Shown here: positions 1 to 7,322 of the stretch, in pieces
How the letters are laid out: each line of letters starts with the position of its first letter
Numbering within the stretch: position 1 is the stretch's first letter
NCBI GenBank assembly: GCA_002170735.1
Contig: NHIV01000003.1
Location: forward strand, 1 to 12,934
DNA length: 12,934 nt
Source of the DNA: a bacterium TMED198
GTDB taxonomy: Bacteria; Fidelibacterota; Marinisomatia; SCGC-AAA003-L08; D37C17
Reading direction: 5' to 3'
Notes under the pieces: generated by a model
What the model saw: only the letters and a program-made list of their open reading frames with translations
Databases searched by the model: none
Told to the model about the DNA's origin: nothing
Program-made: the position numbers and the translations under genes

Positions 1-358
1 CAGCTATTCTAAAATCGCAAGCTAGTGCAAGCTCAACTCCACCACCTAAAGCTGCACCATTAATAACACTTATTACCGGGATTTCTAAATTATATATTTT
101 ACTAAAACAATTTTGTATATTTTTTACTGCATCAAAAATACTTTTATCATTCATTTTACTTCTTTCTTTCAGATCTGCACCTGCACAGAAGTGTCTTTGC
201 CCTGAATGGACAATTAAACACTTAGCATCTAATTTAGAAATTTTATCAAGAGCATTGGATATTGTTAATACAAAATTATTCGATAAAGCGTTTACAGGAG
301 CCCTATTCATTGATAAAAAGGCAATTTTATCTTCTATGTTTATACTAATATTATCCAT
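1..358 (-). CDS. Enoyl-CoA hydratase/isomerase family protein, N-terminal part (cut by window edge)
   Basis: This is a crotonase-fold protein, expected to hydrate an enoyl-CoA or act on a related acyl-CoA. I translated the first 119 residues by hand from ATG at 358. The N-terminus fits the family, with MNRAPVNAL at residues 17-25. The oxyanion-hole segment HFCAGADLKER is at 56-66. The second conserved block GAALGGGVELALACD is at 101-115, and E109 aligns with the first catalytic glutamate of enoyl-CoA hydratases. The second glutamate and the C-terminal helices lie beyond the left edge, so substrate class cannot be judged. The ATG overlaps the stop of the upstream gene by 8 bases (ATGGATAA), with GGAG 10 bases upstream. 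Being last in a carboxyltransferase-AtuA run, it could be a methylglutaconyl-CoA (LiuC-like) or isohexenylglutaconyl-CoA (AtuE-like) hydratase. That assignment is inference from context. Confidence 0.9.
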   Translation of the reverse strand, partial: MDNISINIEDKIAFLSMNRAPVNALSNNFVLTISNALDKISKLDAKCLIVHSGQRHFCAGADLKERSKMNDKSIFDAVKNIQNCFSKIYNLEIPVISVINGAALGGGVELALACDFRIA

Positions 359-668
359 TTATATCCAACTCCATCATTGATAAAGCCTGTCCTAAGGTTT
401 TACCTTGGGCATCATGCATCAAAGATTTACTTCCTCCTCCATCAAGGCAGTCACATAAAATAAAATTTAATGCCAAAATATTATCAAGTTCATATCTTAT
501 TACATCTCCTTTAATAATTTCTGAAAAATAATCTTTTATTATAGACTCACTTAGATACTTTTTTGCCCATTCGTAGTGCTTTAATGTGTGAAAAATAACA
601 CCAATATTTGCATCAGATCCTTTATCACCTGATCTAGTGTTAGCAATATCTCCAAGTTTTATGATCAT
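351..668 (-). CDS. AtuA-like ferredoxin-fold domain protein (separate C-terminal part of AtuA)
   Basis: This is a 105-residue protein that matches the small C-terminal domain found at the end of fused AtuA (DUF1446) proteins. The hallmark is the segment DIANTRSGDKGSDANIGVI at residues 7-25, close to the ARSGDKG..NIG pattern of that domain. A second glycine-rich patch, CLDGGGSKSLMHDAQGK, is at about 74-90 and also typical. Its start codon overlaps the stop of the large AtuA gene by ATGA (665-668), and GAGG lies 10 bases upstream, so the two are probably translationally coupled and work as a complex. The biochemical function is not established. In Pseudomonas, atuA is required for growth on acyclic terpenes, but its reaction is unknown to me. 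Family assignment is fairly sure; role is open. Confidence 0.85.
   Translation of the reverse strand: MIIKLGDIANTRSGDKGSDANIGVIFHTLKHYEWAKKYLSESIIKDYFSEIIKGDVIRYELDNILALNFILCDCLDGGGSKSLMHDAQGKTLGQALSMMELDING
369..372 (-). promoter_or_regulatory. Ribosome-binding site (GGAG) for the enoyl-CoA hydratase gene
   Basis: GGAG ends 10 bases before the ATG at 358 and lies inside the upstream coding sequence. It supports that start and the 8-base gene overlap. Confidence 0.6.
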
Positions 669-2014
669 CGTACATCAACCTCTATTTTTATAAGCTCTTT
701 AGGTATGAGAGTAGGCCAATATGCTATTACTTCTTTAGGCTTTGGCCTCCCACCACTAAAACCTGTAACACCTGGAGGGCCTGCTGTAATAAGAGGTGCA
801 ATTTCTTTTCCAAACATTTCAACCTTTCTCTTTGAATCATCATGGACTGAAAGCTTTAAAACAATCTCATTTGCGCTTTTATTTTCATCATCAACCCCAC
901 CAGGGCAAGCTGAAAGACCTATAAAATCTGTTTTTTTTCTTTTAAACTCTATACCCCTTTTTTTAAGCCTACCCCAAACAAGATCTGAAGCTAATTTTGA
1001 CTTCTCTTTCGCATCAGGCCCTGAAATTGTTAAACTACCTTCGGCTTTATATCCATCAAAATAACAAATAGAGACTTTGTAGGTATCAGTAGGAGAAAAT
1101 CCTTTCACATTAGAGACTCCAACTATATTTTTTTCTTTTTCAACCAAATTTACACTTGTAAAATCTACTTTCACATCAGGAGAAATATAATTCTGAGGAT
1201 CTCCCATCTCATAAAGTAACTGCTCTGACACAGTAAGCTTGTTTATCAATCCTCCCTTGTTCTTATCTTTAAAAACTATAAAGTCTCCACTTTCACTCAT
1301 TTCTACAATAGGATAACCTATATCAACAAGATCTTCAATTTCATACCATCTACTATAATTGCCACCTGAGCACTGCGCTCCACACTCAATAATATGACCG
1401 GCAACAGTACCTGAAGCAAGTCTATCAAAATTATTTTCAGACCAATTAAAATGATTTATACACGGACCTAAAACTAAACCTGGATCGGAGACTCTTCCTG
1501 CTAAAATAATATCTGCACCCTTTTCAAGAGCAGTTGCTATTGAAAAACTATTAATATATACATTCGCAGAAACAATCCTATCCTTAATCGATGAAAACTT
1601 TTCATTAGTATCAAGATGATTCAGGTCGTAGCCTTTATTATGAAAATTTTCTACTTTATGAAGAATATCATCACCTGAAATTATTCCAACCTTTTTATTG
1701 CTACTGTTGTCCTTAAGAATTTTAGAAATCTCTTCTCTGCAACTTTCTGGGTTTGCACCACCTGCATTGGAAATTACTTTGATGTTATTCTTCTCAATAT
1801 ATGAAATGCCGTCCTTAATAAGTTGAACAAAATCTGAAGCATAACCCAAATTAGGATTCTTTCTTTTTTGCTTTTGCATAATTGACATTGTTACTTCAGC
1901 TAAATAATCTAATGTAAGGAAATCTAATTTGCCATATTTTAACAAATCTAATGGTGCATGTACTGAGTCTCCCCAAAAACCTTGACCATTAGCAATACGA
2001 ATAGTTTTTTTCAT
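665..2014 (-). CDS. AtuA family protein (DUF1446), large N-terminal part
   Basis: This is a 449-residue AtuA/DUF1446 protein, named for acyclic terpene utilisation in Pseudomonas; its exact reaction is unknown. Visible motifs: GQGFWGD at 10-16, DYLAE at 36-40, NAGGANPE at 83-90, GRVSDPGLVLGP at 173-184 and GHIIECGAQCSGGNY at 206-220. These give a confident family call. The start at 2014 is chosen because MKKTIRIANGQGFWGD begins the conserved domain, and this ATG overlaps the previous stop by ATGA. An upstream in-frame start at 2047 would add 11 residues that run deep into the carboxyltransferase gene. GGAG lies 10 bases before the chosen start. The protein lacks the C-terminal ferredoxin-like domain, which follows as its own gene; together they total about 554 residues, near the size of fused AtuA. 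The neighbouring carboxyltransferase and hydratase suggest a role in branched-chain acyl-CoA breakdown (inference). Confidence 0.9.
   Translation of the reverse strand: MKKTIRIANGQGFWGDSVHAPLDLLKYGKLDFLTLDYLAEVTMSIMQKQKRKNPNLGYASDFVQLIKDGISYIEKNNIKVISNAGGANPESCREEISKILKDNSSNKKVGIISGDDILHKVENFHNKGYDLNHLDTNEKFSSIKDRIVSANVYINSFSIATALEKGADIILAGRVSDPGLVLGPCINHFNWSENNFDRLASGTVAGHIIECGAQCSGGNYSRWYEIEDLVDIGYPIVEMSESGDFIVFKDKNKGGLINKLTVSEQLLYEMGDPQNYISPDVKVDFTSVNLVEKEKNIVGVSNVKGFSPTDTYKVSICYFDGYKAEGSLTISGPDAKEKSKLASDLVWGRLKKRGIEFKRKKTDFIGLSACPGGVDDENKSANEIVLKLSVHDDSKRKVEMFGKEIAPLITAGPPGVTGFSGGRPKPKEVIAYWPTLIPKELIKIEVDVR
679..682 (-). promoter_or_regulatory. Ribosome-binding site (GAGG) for the AtuA-like small protein gene
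   Basis: GAGG lies 10 bases before the ATG at 668, inside the end of the large AtuA gene. It supports independent initiation of the small subunit and argues against its being only a frameshift extension. Confidence 0.55.
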
Positions 2015-3657
2015 ACTTGAAACACTCCAAATTTTGGAGAAGGGCACTTTTCCTGATTATTAATTATTTCTAATGATCTAATGAAAATTCTCCTAGTATC
2101 TCTTGGATCTATAACTTCATCAACCCATAACCTTGCAGCTGCATATTTAATGTCTGATTGTTGGTCATATCTACTCTTTATTTTTTTATACATCTCATCT
2201 TTAATTTCTTTATCAATAGCACCCTTTTTAGATAAATTTATTTGGAGCAATGTTTTTGCAGCCTGATCACCGCCCATTACTGCAATTTTTGATGAAGGCC
2301 ATGCATAAACAAATCTTGACTCATAAGATCTTCCTGACATTGCATAATTCCCCGCTCCATAACTACCCCCTGTTATCAATGTAATTTTAGGAACAACACT
2401 ATTTGATACAGCATTAACCATCTTTGCGCCATCTTTTGCAATCCCACCCCATTCTGAATCTTTTCCAACCATGAATCCATTAACATCATGAATGAAAATA
2501 ATTGGTATTCTATCTTGATTGCAATTCATTATAAACCTAGAAGCTTTATCAGCAGATTCAGAGTAAATTACTCCACCCATTTGAAGTTCACCTCTATAAT
2601 TTTTATCTATGAGTTTTTGATTTGCAACGATACCAACTGAATATCCTCCTATTTTTGCATTACCACATATAATAGTTTTTCCAAATGAACTCTTAAATTC
2701 CATAAATTTACTATCATCAATGATTCTGGCTATAACCTCTTTAACATCATACTGCGATGGATTAGCAGGATTGAATATACCAAGTAAGTCTTGTTTCTCA
2801 AAATAATTATCCACATAACTATCTACATTCATAAATTTTTTTTGATTGAAATTTACCGATGAAATTATATCTTTTATCTTGCTAATAGCTGACAAGTCAT
2901 CTTTAACATGATAGTCTGTTGTCCCACTTATTGAACTGTGAGTTTCAGCGCCACCTAATGTCTCTTGGTCTACTTCCTGGCCAATAGCAGCTTTTACTAA
3001 TGCAGGACCAGCTAAAAACATAGATGCTCCTTCCACAATTATATATTTATCACACATAACCGGTAAATATGCACCTCCCGCTACACATGGGCCCATTACA
3101 CAGGCTATCTGGGTTATTCCAAGAGCTGACATTCTTGCATTGTTGTAAAAAATTCTCCCAAAGTGCTGCTCTCCAGCAAAAACTTGATTTTGAAGAGGAA
3201 GAAAAATTCCAGCTGAGTCTACTAAATATATTACAGGCAAATTATTTTGAAGTGCAATTTTTTGACAGTGAAGAGTTTTACTTAGTGAAATTTCAAAATA
3301 AGCACCTGCCTTCACTGTGGCATCATTTGCAATGATCATGCAATCATGATTTAAAATTTTACCAATACCTGCTACAACCCCTGCTGCTGCAGGAGAACCA
3401 AATTCATTGTACATCTCATAGCCAGCCATAATACCTACTTCCAAAAAATCAGACTTTGAATCAATTAGATGTAAAATTCTTTCTCTAGCAGTTAGCCTGC
3501 CTTTATCATGTTGCTTTTGAATCTTGTTTTCACCACCACCAAGAGTTATTTTGTCTTTAATCAAATTGATTTGATTTATAATTTTTTCAAACTTATTCTT
3601 ATTTTCGGCGAAAGAATCTTTGTCCCAACTGCTTATATCTGATCCAATTCTATCCAA
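2011..3657 (-). CDS. Acyl-CoA carboxylase carboxyltransferase (beta) subunit, methylcrotonyl/geranyl-CoA type
   Basis: This is the carboxyltransferase half of a biotin-dependent acyl-CoA carboxylase, which moves carboxyl from biotin to an acyl-CoA. It has both crotonase-like halves in one chain (548 residues from the chosen start). Motifs, numbered from a start at 3657: DKGRLTARERI about 51-61, ANDATVKAGAYFEIS 110-124, LVDSAGIFLPLQNQVF 145-160, MGPCVAGGAYLP 188-199, GFMVGKDSEWGGIAKDGAKM 394-413, GGSYGAGNYAMSGR 430-443 and VMGGDQAA 460-467. The FLPLQ and GAGNY.M.GR signatures resemble the MccB/LiuB/AtuC group more than propionyl-CoA carboxylases. No ATG is available at the N-terminus. I chose TTG at 3657, with GGAG 12 bases upstream and an 8-base overlap with accA; a TTG at 3675 (554 residues) is possible but has no visible ribosome site. 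The biotin carboxylase partner is not in the window. The substrate (methylcrotonyl-, geranyl- or another CoA) is undecided. Confidence 0.92.
   Translation of the reverse strand: MDRIGSDISSWDKDSFAENKNKFEKIINQINLIKDKITLGGGENKIQKQHDKGRLTARERILHLIDSKSDFLEVGIMAGYEMYNEFGSPAAAGVVAGIGKILNHDCMIIANDATVKAGAYFEISLSKTLHCQKIALQNNLPVIYLVDSAGIFLPLQNQVFAGEQHFGRIFYNNARMSALGITQIACVMGPCVAGGAYLPVMCDKYIIVEGASMFLAGPALVKAAIGQEVDQETLGGAETHSSISGTTDYHVKDDLSAISKIKDIISSVNFNQKKFMNVDSYVDNYFEKQDLLGIFNPANPSQYDVKEVIARIIDDSKFMEFKSSFGKTIICGNAKIGGYSVGIVANQKLIDKNYRGELQMGGVIYSESADKASRFIMNCNQDRIPIIFIHDVNGFMVGKDSEWGGIAKDGAKMVNAVSNSVVPKITLITGGSYGAGNYAMSGRSYESRFVYAWPSSKIAVMGGDQAAKTLLQINLSKKGAIDKEIKDEMYKKIKSRYDQQSDIKYAAARLWVDEVIDPRDTRRIFIRSLEIINNQEKCPSPKFGVFQV
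2025..2039 (-). promoter_or_regulatory. Inverted repeat containing the AtuA-gene ribosome-binding site
   Basis: Seen directly: 7-base arms CTCCAAA and TTTGGAG around one central base, inside the last codons of the carboxyltransferase gene. The downstream GGAG (2025-2028) is 10 bases from the ATG at 2014, so a small hairpin (5-bp stem, 5-base loop) would hide the ribosome site until ribosomes finishing the upstream gene open it. The regulatory role is inference; a chance repeat of this size is possible. Confidence 0.35.
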
Positions 3658-4612
3658 CTGTATCCCAATCTCCAATATTTTTATACTTATTATATCTTTC
3701 TTCTAAAAGAATTTCAATGGGTATGCTTTTAAGTTCCTCTGTAGCATCAATAATTACATCTTTAATTATTTGAGCTGCACCCTCAACATCACTATGAGCT
3801 CCACCCTTAGGCTCTTTAATAATCTGATCAGCAATACCCATTTTAAGTAGATCATAAGAAGTAACTTTCATTGAATTTGCAGCCTCTTTTGCCTTGGATG
3901 GATCTCTAAACAGTATTGATGCGCAACCTTCAGGAGAAATAACAGAATACCATGTGTTTTCCATGCATAGTATTCTATCTGACAGACCAATTCCAAGTGC
4001 TCCTCCAGAAGCGCCTTCACCAATTACTATAGAAATAGTTGGAACTTTGATATTTGACATAACCAATAAATTGTTAGCAATTGCCTCGGCTTGACCTCTT
4101 TCTTCAGCCCCCAATCCAGGGAAAGCTCCAGGTGTATCAATTAATGAGACAATAGGCAAATTGTATTTCTCCGCAATTTTAAACAGTCTTGCTGCCTTCC
4201 TGTAACCTTCTGGTCTCATCATGCCAAAGTTTCTATTTACTTTTTCTCTGGTTGTTCTTCCTTTCTCCTGCGCTGCAATCAAGACCTTTGTCTTATTTAT
4301 TTTAGCTAATCCACAAATAATAGCTGAATCATCTCCAAAATGTCTATCTCCATGAATTTCAAACCAATAATCACAAATTCTACTTATATAGTCATTAGAA
4401 TGAGGTCTTTCAGGATGCCTTGCTATTTGAAGTCTCTCCCATCTACTTAAATTTGAGAAAATCTCTTCTCTTTTATTTCTAAGCTTAGATTTCAAATCCT
4501 TTATTGCATCTGAAACATCAACCCCTGTTTTTATAAAAGTAGAGTTTAATTGATCTATTTTTTCTTCAATTTCTTTTAAGGGCTTCTCAAAATCTAAATA
4601 AAACTTAGCCAT
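3650..4612 (-). CDS. accA: Acetyl-CoA carboxylase carboxyltransferase subunit alpha
   Basis: AccA pairs with AccD to transfer carboxyl from biotinylated AccB to acetyl-CoA, giving malonyl-CoA for fatty-acid synthesis in the cytoplasm. The 320-residue length is usual for bacterial AccA. Visible hallmarks: N-terminal charged helical region 1-60, IARHPERP 63-70, IHGDRHFGDD 86-95, RNFGMMRPEGYRKA 127-140, IDTPGAFPGLGAEERGQ 158-174, VIGEGASGGALGIG 196-209 and YSVISPEGCASILF 222-235. No key residue looks lost. The start is ATG 4612, whose A is also the last base of the preceding TGA (TGATG); a TTG one codon upstream (4615) is the only alternative nearby. AccD, AccB and AccC are absent from the window. 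The following gene encodes a complete carboxyltransferase of another type, which does not need AccA. Identification is firm. Confidence 0.97.
   Translation of the reverse strand: MAKFYLDFEKPLKEIEEKIDQLNSTFIKTGVDVSDAIKDLKSKLRNKREEIFSNLSRWERLQIARHPERPHSNDYISRICDYWFEIHGDRHFGDDSAIICGLAKINKTKVLIAAQEKGRTTREKVNRNFGMMRPEGYRKAARLFKIAEKYNLPIVSLIDTPGAFPGLGAEERGQAEAIANNLLVMSNIKVPTISIVIGEGASGGALGIGLSDRILCMENTWYSVISPEGCASILFRDPSKAKEAANSMKVTSYDLLKMGIADQIIKEPKGGAHSDVEGAAQIIKDVIIDATEELKSIPIEILLEERYNKYKNIGDWDTVG
3670..3673 (-). promoter_or_regulatory. Possible ribosome-binding site (GGAG) deciding the carboxyltransferase TTG start
   Basis: GGAG lies 12 bases before the TTG at 3657 and, at 3670-3673, partly overlaps the alternative TTG at 3675, which has no such motif upstream. 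Spacing is slightly long but similar to the 10-11 bases seen at other starts here. It favours the shorter 548-residue product. Confidence 0.4.
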
Positions 4613-6612
4613 CAACTAATTATATACCTTATTATAATTTCTAAATCTAGCATAGGAGAATAATTCTGCAAATATAAATTTTCAAAATGAGATCCTGAAT
4701 TATATTTATTAAGAACTGATGATGGATTTATTATTCCTGGTTTAATCTTTGCAGCTTCATCATCTATATCAGAACCAACAATAGACATTCTACCTATAAA
4801 AACATTTGCAAATTGAGGAATGTGCTTGATCAGTCTGTATTCAGATTGGAATAAATGTATTTTTTTTATGTGTAAATTTTTTGTGCTTTTAGAATAATAA
4901 GAACCTCTTAAAAAATAGTACAAGGATAGAGGAAGCGAAATTAATATAAAAATTGATGACAGCAAAATATCAAGTACCCTCTTAGATAAAATAAAAAGAT
5001 TGTCAAAATAAGGAAGGTTAATATTCACAATTGGAATGCCTGATACATGCTCAACAAGTCCTTTACTAATAATATATTTATTGTTAGTTGCAACAATTTT
5101 AAATGCTGAACCAGCTAGGTTTATTTTAGATGAAAGTTTAATAATCTCATTAACAGTTAGTGAGCTCTCTGATACAATTACATCAGTAATATGATATTTC
5201 TCAATTAGAGAAATTACATCTGATAGTCTGCCAAGATATTTATGCTTTGAATTTAGCGATGTTTTATCGACATATCCAATTATTTGATAGTTAGTTGACT
5301 CAACTGTCAGCTTATCTAGAATATGAGTATTTGATCCAATAACAATTACTTTTCTAGCAATTTTTGAAAGTATATTACTTGTATCTTGATAGGGGATTCT
5401 ATAAATCATTCTAAGTAAAAAAGTTGATAGCCCTGAAAAAAGTATAGAAAGTAACATTACCACTCTTGAAAAAGCTAAATCTTTAAAGAAATATGTTGAG
5501 GTCGATGCACCAAATAAAACTAGAACTGTTACAAATAATGAGCCATAGGCAAACATACTACTTCTTTTATATATTCCACCAAAAAGTGAAGCTACCACCC
5601 ACCAGAAAATAATGTTTACCAGCATTGGAAGGTGATCAGAAAAAAGATTGTAGATCTGAATATTACCAAATTTTAAGTTGTACCAAAAAATAACTGAGGC
5701 ATTAAATGATAGAAATACAAAAATTAAATCAAAAAGTAAAAGAGTAATAGATTGAAGGTTCTTAATAATGCTTGTTTTTATTTTATCAAAAAATATTCCC
5801 AATAATATTGTCCATTTGAAAGCTCTCCAAGGCAAGATTGAATTATGATATTTTTTATAAAAATAAATCATAGACTCATAAAATTTATGCTTCACAATAA
5901 AGGGAGCGCTTGAAGAGCTTTCTCCTTTGTAGTGAATAATATGTGCTTTTGGGTAGTATTTAACTTTAAATCCTTGCTTCAATGCTCTTAGGCAGTAGTC
6001 AGTATCCTCAAAATATAGAAAAAAATTTTCATCAAATAATCCAACGGACTCTATAACTTTTCTACTAATCATCATGCAAGAACCACTTACAGAATCAACC
6101 TCTGATATGGCATTCACATCTATATCTTTATAGTTATATTTAGAAAAAAACTTAGTTTTAGAAAAGATTTTATTAAGTCCTAATACTTTTGAAAGAGAAA
6201 TAAAAAAACTAGGAAATCTTCTTCTTGAAGAAAGCTGAAAACTTCCATCTGGATTGAAAACTTTTGCACCAAGAATACCAGTATCACTATTTCTTTCAAG
6301 ATATCCCCTCATCTTAGCCAGGGCATTATTAGATATAATAGTATCAGGATTGACGAGGCAAATATATTTTCCAGAGCTTTTTTTAATTGCCTTGTTTACT
6401 GCTTTTGAAAAGCCATAATTGGAGTCAAGTTGAATCCATTTGACCATTGGAAATTGTTTTATTATTTTCGACCTGCTGTTATCATAAGAATCATTATCTA
6501 CAACAAGTATTTCAAATGAATTTTGGTTCATAGATCCGTTCAAGATTGATGATAGACATTGACTCAGATAATGAGCTACATTATAGTTTACAATAATTAT
6601 AGAAAGCTTCAT
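4612..6612 (-). CDS. Glycosyltransferase family 2 fused to a degenerate polyprenyl phosphoglycosyl-transferase-like membrane region
   Basis: This is a 666-residue two-part envelope enzyme. Residues 1 to about 265 form a WbbL-like GT2 domain: IIIVNYNVAHYLSQCL 5-20, VVDNDS 37-42, NYGFSKAVN 65-73, NPDT 88-91, SGSCMMISR 176-184 and FFLYFEDTDYCLRALKQG 197-214, followed by an IIHYKGESS motif. Hydrophobic segments lie at about 288-310, 328-347, 357-376 and 383-403. A Rossmann-like stretch begins KVIVIGSNTH at 421, and a WbaP/WcaJ-type sugar-transferase C-terminus starts at about 542 (SKRVLDILLSS). In that C-terminus the usual DE-x-PQ is KHIPQ (596-600) and GDMSxVGPRP is GRMSIVGSDID, so phosphotransfer activity is doubtful. 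The start is ATG 6612, sharing a base with the previous TAA; a longer in-frame start at 6660 would add 16 residues ahead of the conserved MKLSIIIVNYN. Next to rfbD it may be a rhamnosyltransferase (inference). Confidence 0.85.
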   Translation of the reverse strand: MKLSIIIVNYNVAHYLSQCLSSILNGSMNQNSFEILVVDNDSYDNSRSKIIKQFPMVKWIQLDSNYGFSKAVNKAIKKSSGKYICLVNPDTIISNNALAKMRGYLERNSDTGILGAKVFNPDGSFQLSSRRRFPSFFISLSKVLGLNKIFSKTKFFSKYNYKDIDVNAISEVDSVSGSCMMISRKVIESVGLFDENFFLYFEDTDYCLRALKQGFKVKYYPKAHIIHYKGESSSSAPFIVKHKFYESMIYFYKKYHNSILPWRAFKWTILLGIFFDKIKTSIIKNLQSITLLLFDLIFVFLSFNASVIFWYNLKFGNIQIYNLFSDHLPMLVNIIFWWVVASLFGGIYKRSSMFAYGSLFVTVLVLFGASTSTYFFKDLAFSRVVMLLSILFSGLSTFLLRMIYRIPYQDTSNILSKIARKVIVIGSNTHILDKLTVESTNYQIIGYVDKTSLNSKHKYLGRLSDVISLIEKYHITDVIVSESSLTVNEIIKLSSKINLAGSAFKIVATNNKYIISKGLVEHVSGIPIVNINLPYFDNLFILSKRVLDILLSSIFILISLPLSLYYFLRGSYYSKSTKNLHIKKIHLFQSEYRLIKHIPQFANVFIGRMSIVGSDIDDEAAKIKPGIINPSSVLNKYNSGSHFENLYLQNYSPMLDLEIIIRYIIS

Positions 6613-7322
6613 TAAATCATTCCAAAAATCTTCTTGATCCTTATGAATGGAACCATCCATATAGCTTCAAAAATAATTTTTTTTGTCATTTTTGACTTGC
6701 CTACCGTTCTATCAATAAATATTATTGGAACTTCTTTTATTTTATAGCCTTTATACTTCGCTTGACAATTCATCTCAATTTGAAAGCTGTAACCTTCAGA
6801 TGAAATCATATTTAGATCAATGCTATTAAGAACTTCCGCCTTAAAGCATTTAAACCCACCAGTTAGATCCTTGACATTTACTCCTGTTATAATTTTTGCA
6901 TAAACATTTGCAAAATAGCTTAGAATCAGTCTTCTAAGTGGCCAATTTACCACATTGATTCCTGTTAAATATCTACTTCCTATTACGACATCATTAGAAT
7001 TAATTTCATCTAAAAGACTGGGGATAGAATTTGGGTTATGAGAAAGATCTGCATCCATTTGAATTATTGTATCATAACTATTATTTAAAGCCCACTTAAA
7101 GCCTTCAATATATGCAGAAGAAAGTCCAAGTTTGCCATTTCTATTTATCAAAAAAATATTATATTTTTTCATAAGTGTTCTAATCTTATCTGCTGTACCA
7201 TCAGGAGAATTATCATCAACAAACAATATGTCTATATCCAATTTTAAAGAAAATATCTTAAAAACGAGCTCAGATATATTATCTGATTCATTGTATGTGG
7301 GTATAATTGCAAGGGTCTTCAT
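6612..7322 (-). CDS. DPM1-like glycosyltransferase family 2 (polyprenol monophosphomannose synthase-like)
   Basis: This is a 236-residue GT-A enzyme of the dolichol-phosphate mannosyltransferase group, which moves a sugar from a nucleotide donor to a polyprenyl phosphate on the inner face of the membrane. Motifs in order: IIPTYNESDNI 6-16, FVDDNSPDGT 34-43, the metal-binding DAD in QMDADLSHNP 88-97, GSRYLTG 115-121, DLTGGFKCF 152-160, SSEGYSFQIEM 174-184 and FIDRTVGKSKM 202-212. There is no C-terminal GtrA or other membrane domain, so it is the soluble DPM1-only form. The start is ATG 7322, sharing its A with the TGA of rfbD; an in-frame start at 7355 would add 11 residues before the conserved MKTLAIIPTYNE. 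The donor sugar is not readable from sequence. It sits between the rhamnose reductase and a larger glycosyltransferase, suggesting work on the same glycan. Confidence 0.92.
   Translation of the reverse strand: MKTLAIIPTYNESDNISELVFKIFSLKLDIDILFVDDNSPDGTADKIRTLMKKYNIFLINRNGKLGLSSAYIEGFKWALNNSYDTIIQMDADLSHNPNSIPSLLDEINSNDVVIGSRYLTGINVVNWPLRRLILSYFANVYAKIITGVNVKDLTGGFKCFKAEVLNSIDLNMISSEGYSFQIEMNCQAKYKGYKIKEVPIIFIDRTVGKSKMTKKIIFEAIWMVPFIRIKKIFGMI

Noticed and set aside
705..1064. Plus-strand open frame of 119 codons
   Set aside because: It lies wholly inside the AtuA gene on the other strand, which has clear family motifs; the plus-strand product is proline- and serine-rich with no recognisable domain.
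351..2014. Sequencing error or frameshift splitting one AtuA gene
   Set aside because: A true stop, a new ATG and a ribosome site at normal spacing are all present, and the break falls exactly at the domain boundary.
665..2047. Longer start of the AtuA gene at 2047
   Set aside because: It would overlap the previous gene by 37 bases; the conserved family N-terminus begins at 2014, where an ATGA overlap and GGAG are present.
3069..3335. Plus-strand open frame of 88 codons
   Set aside because: It is antisense to the conserved core of the carboxyltransferase and has no family resemblance or ribosome site.
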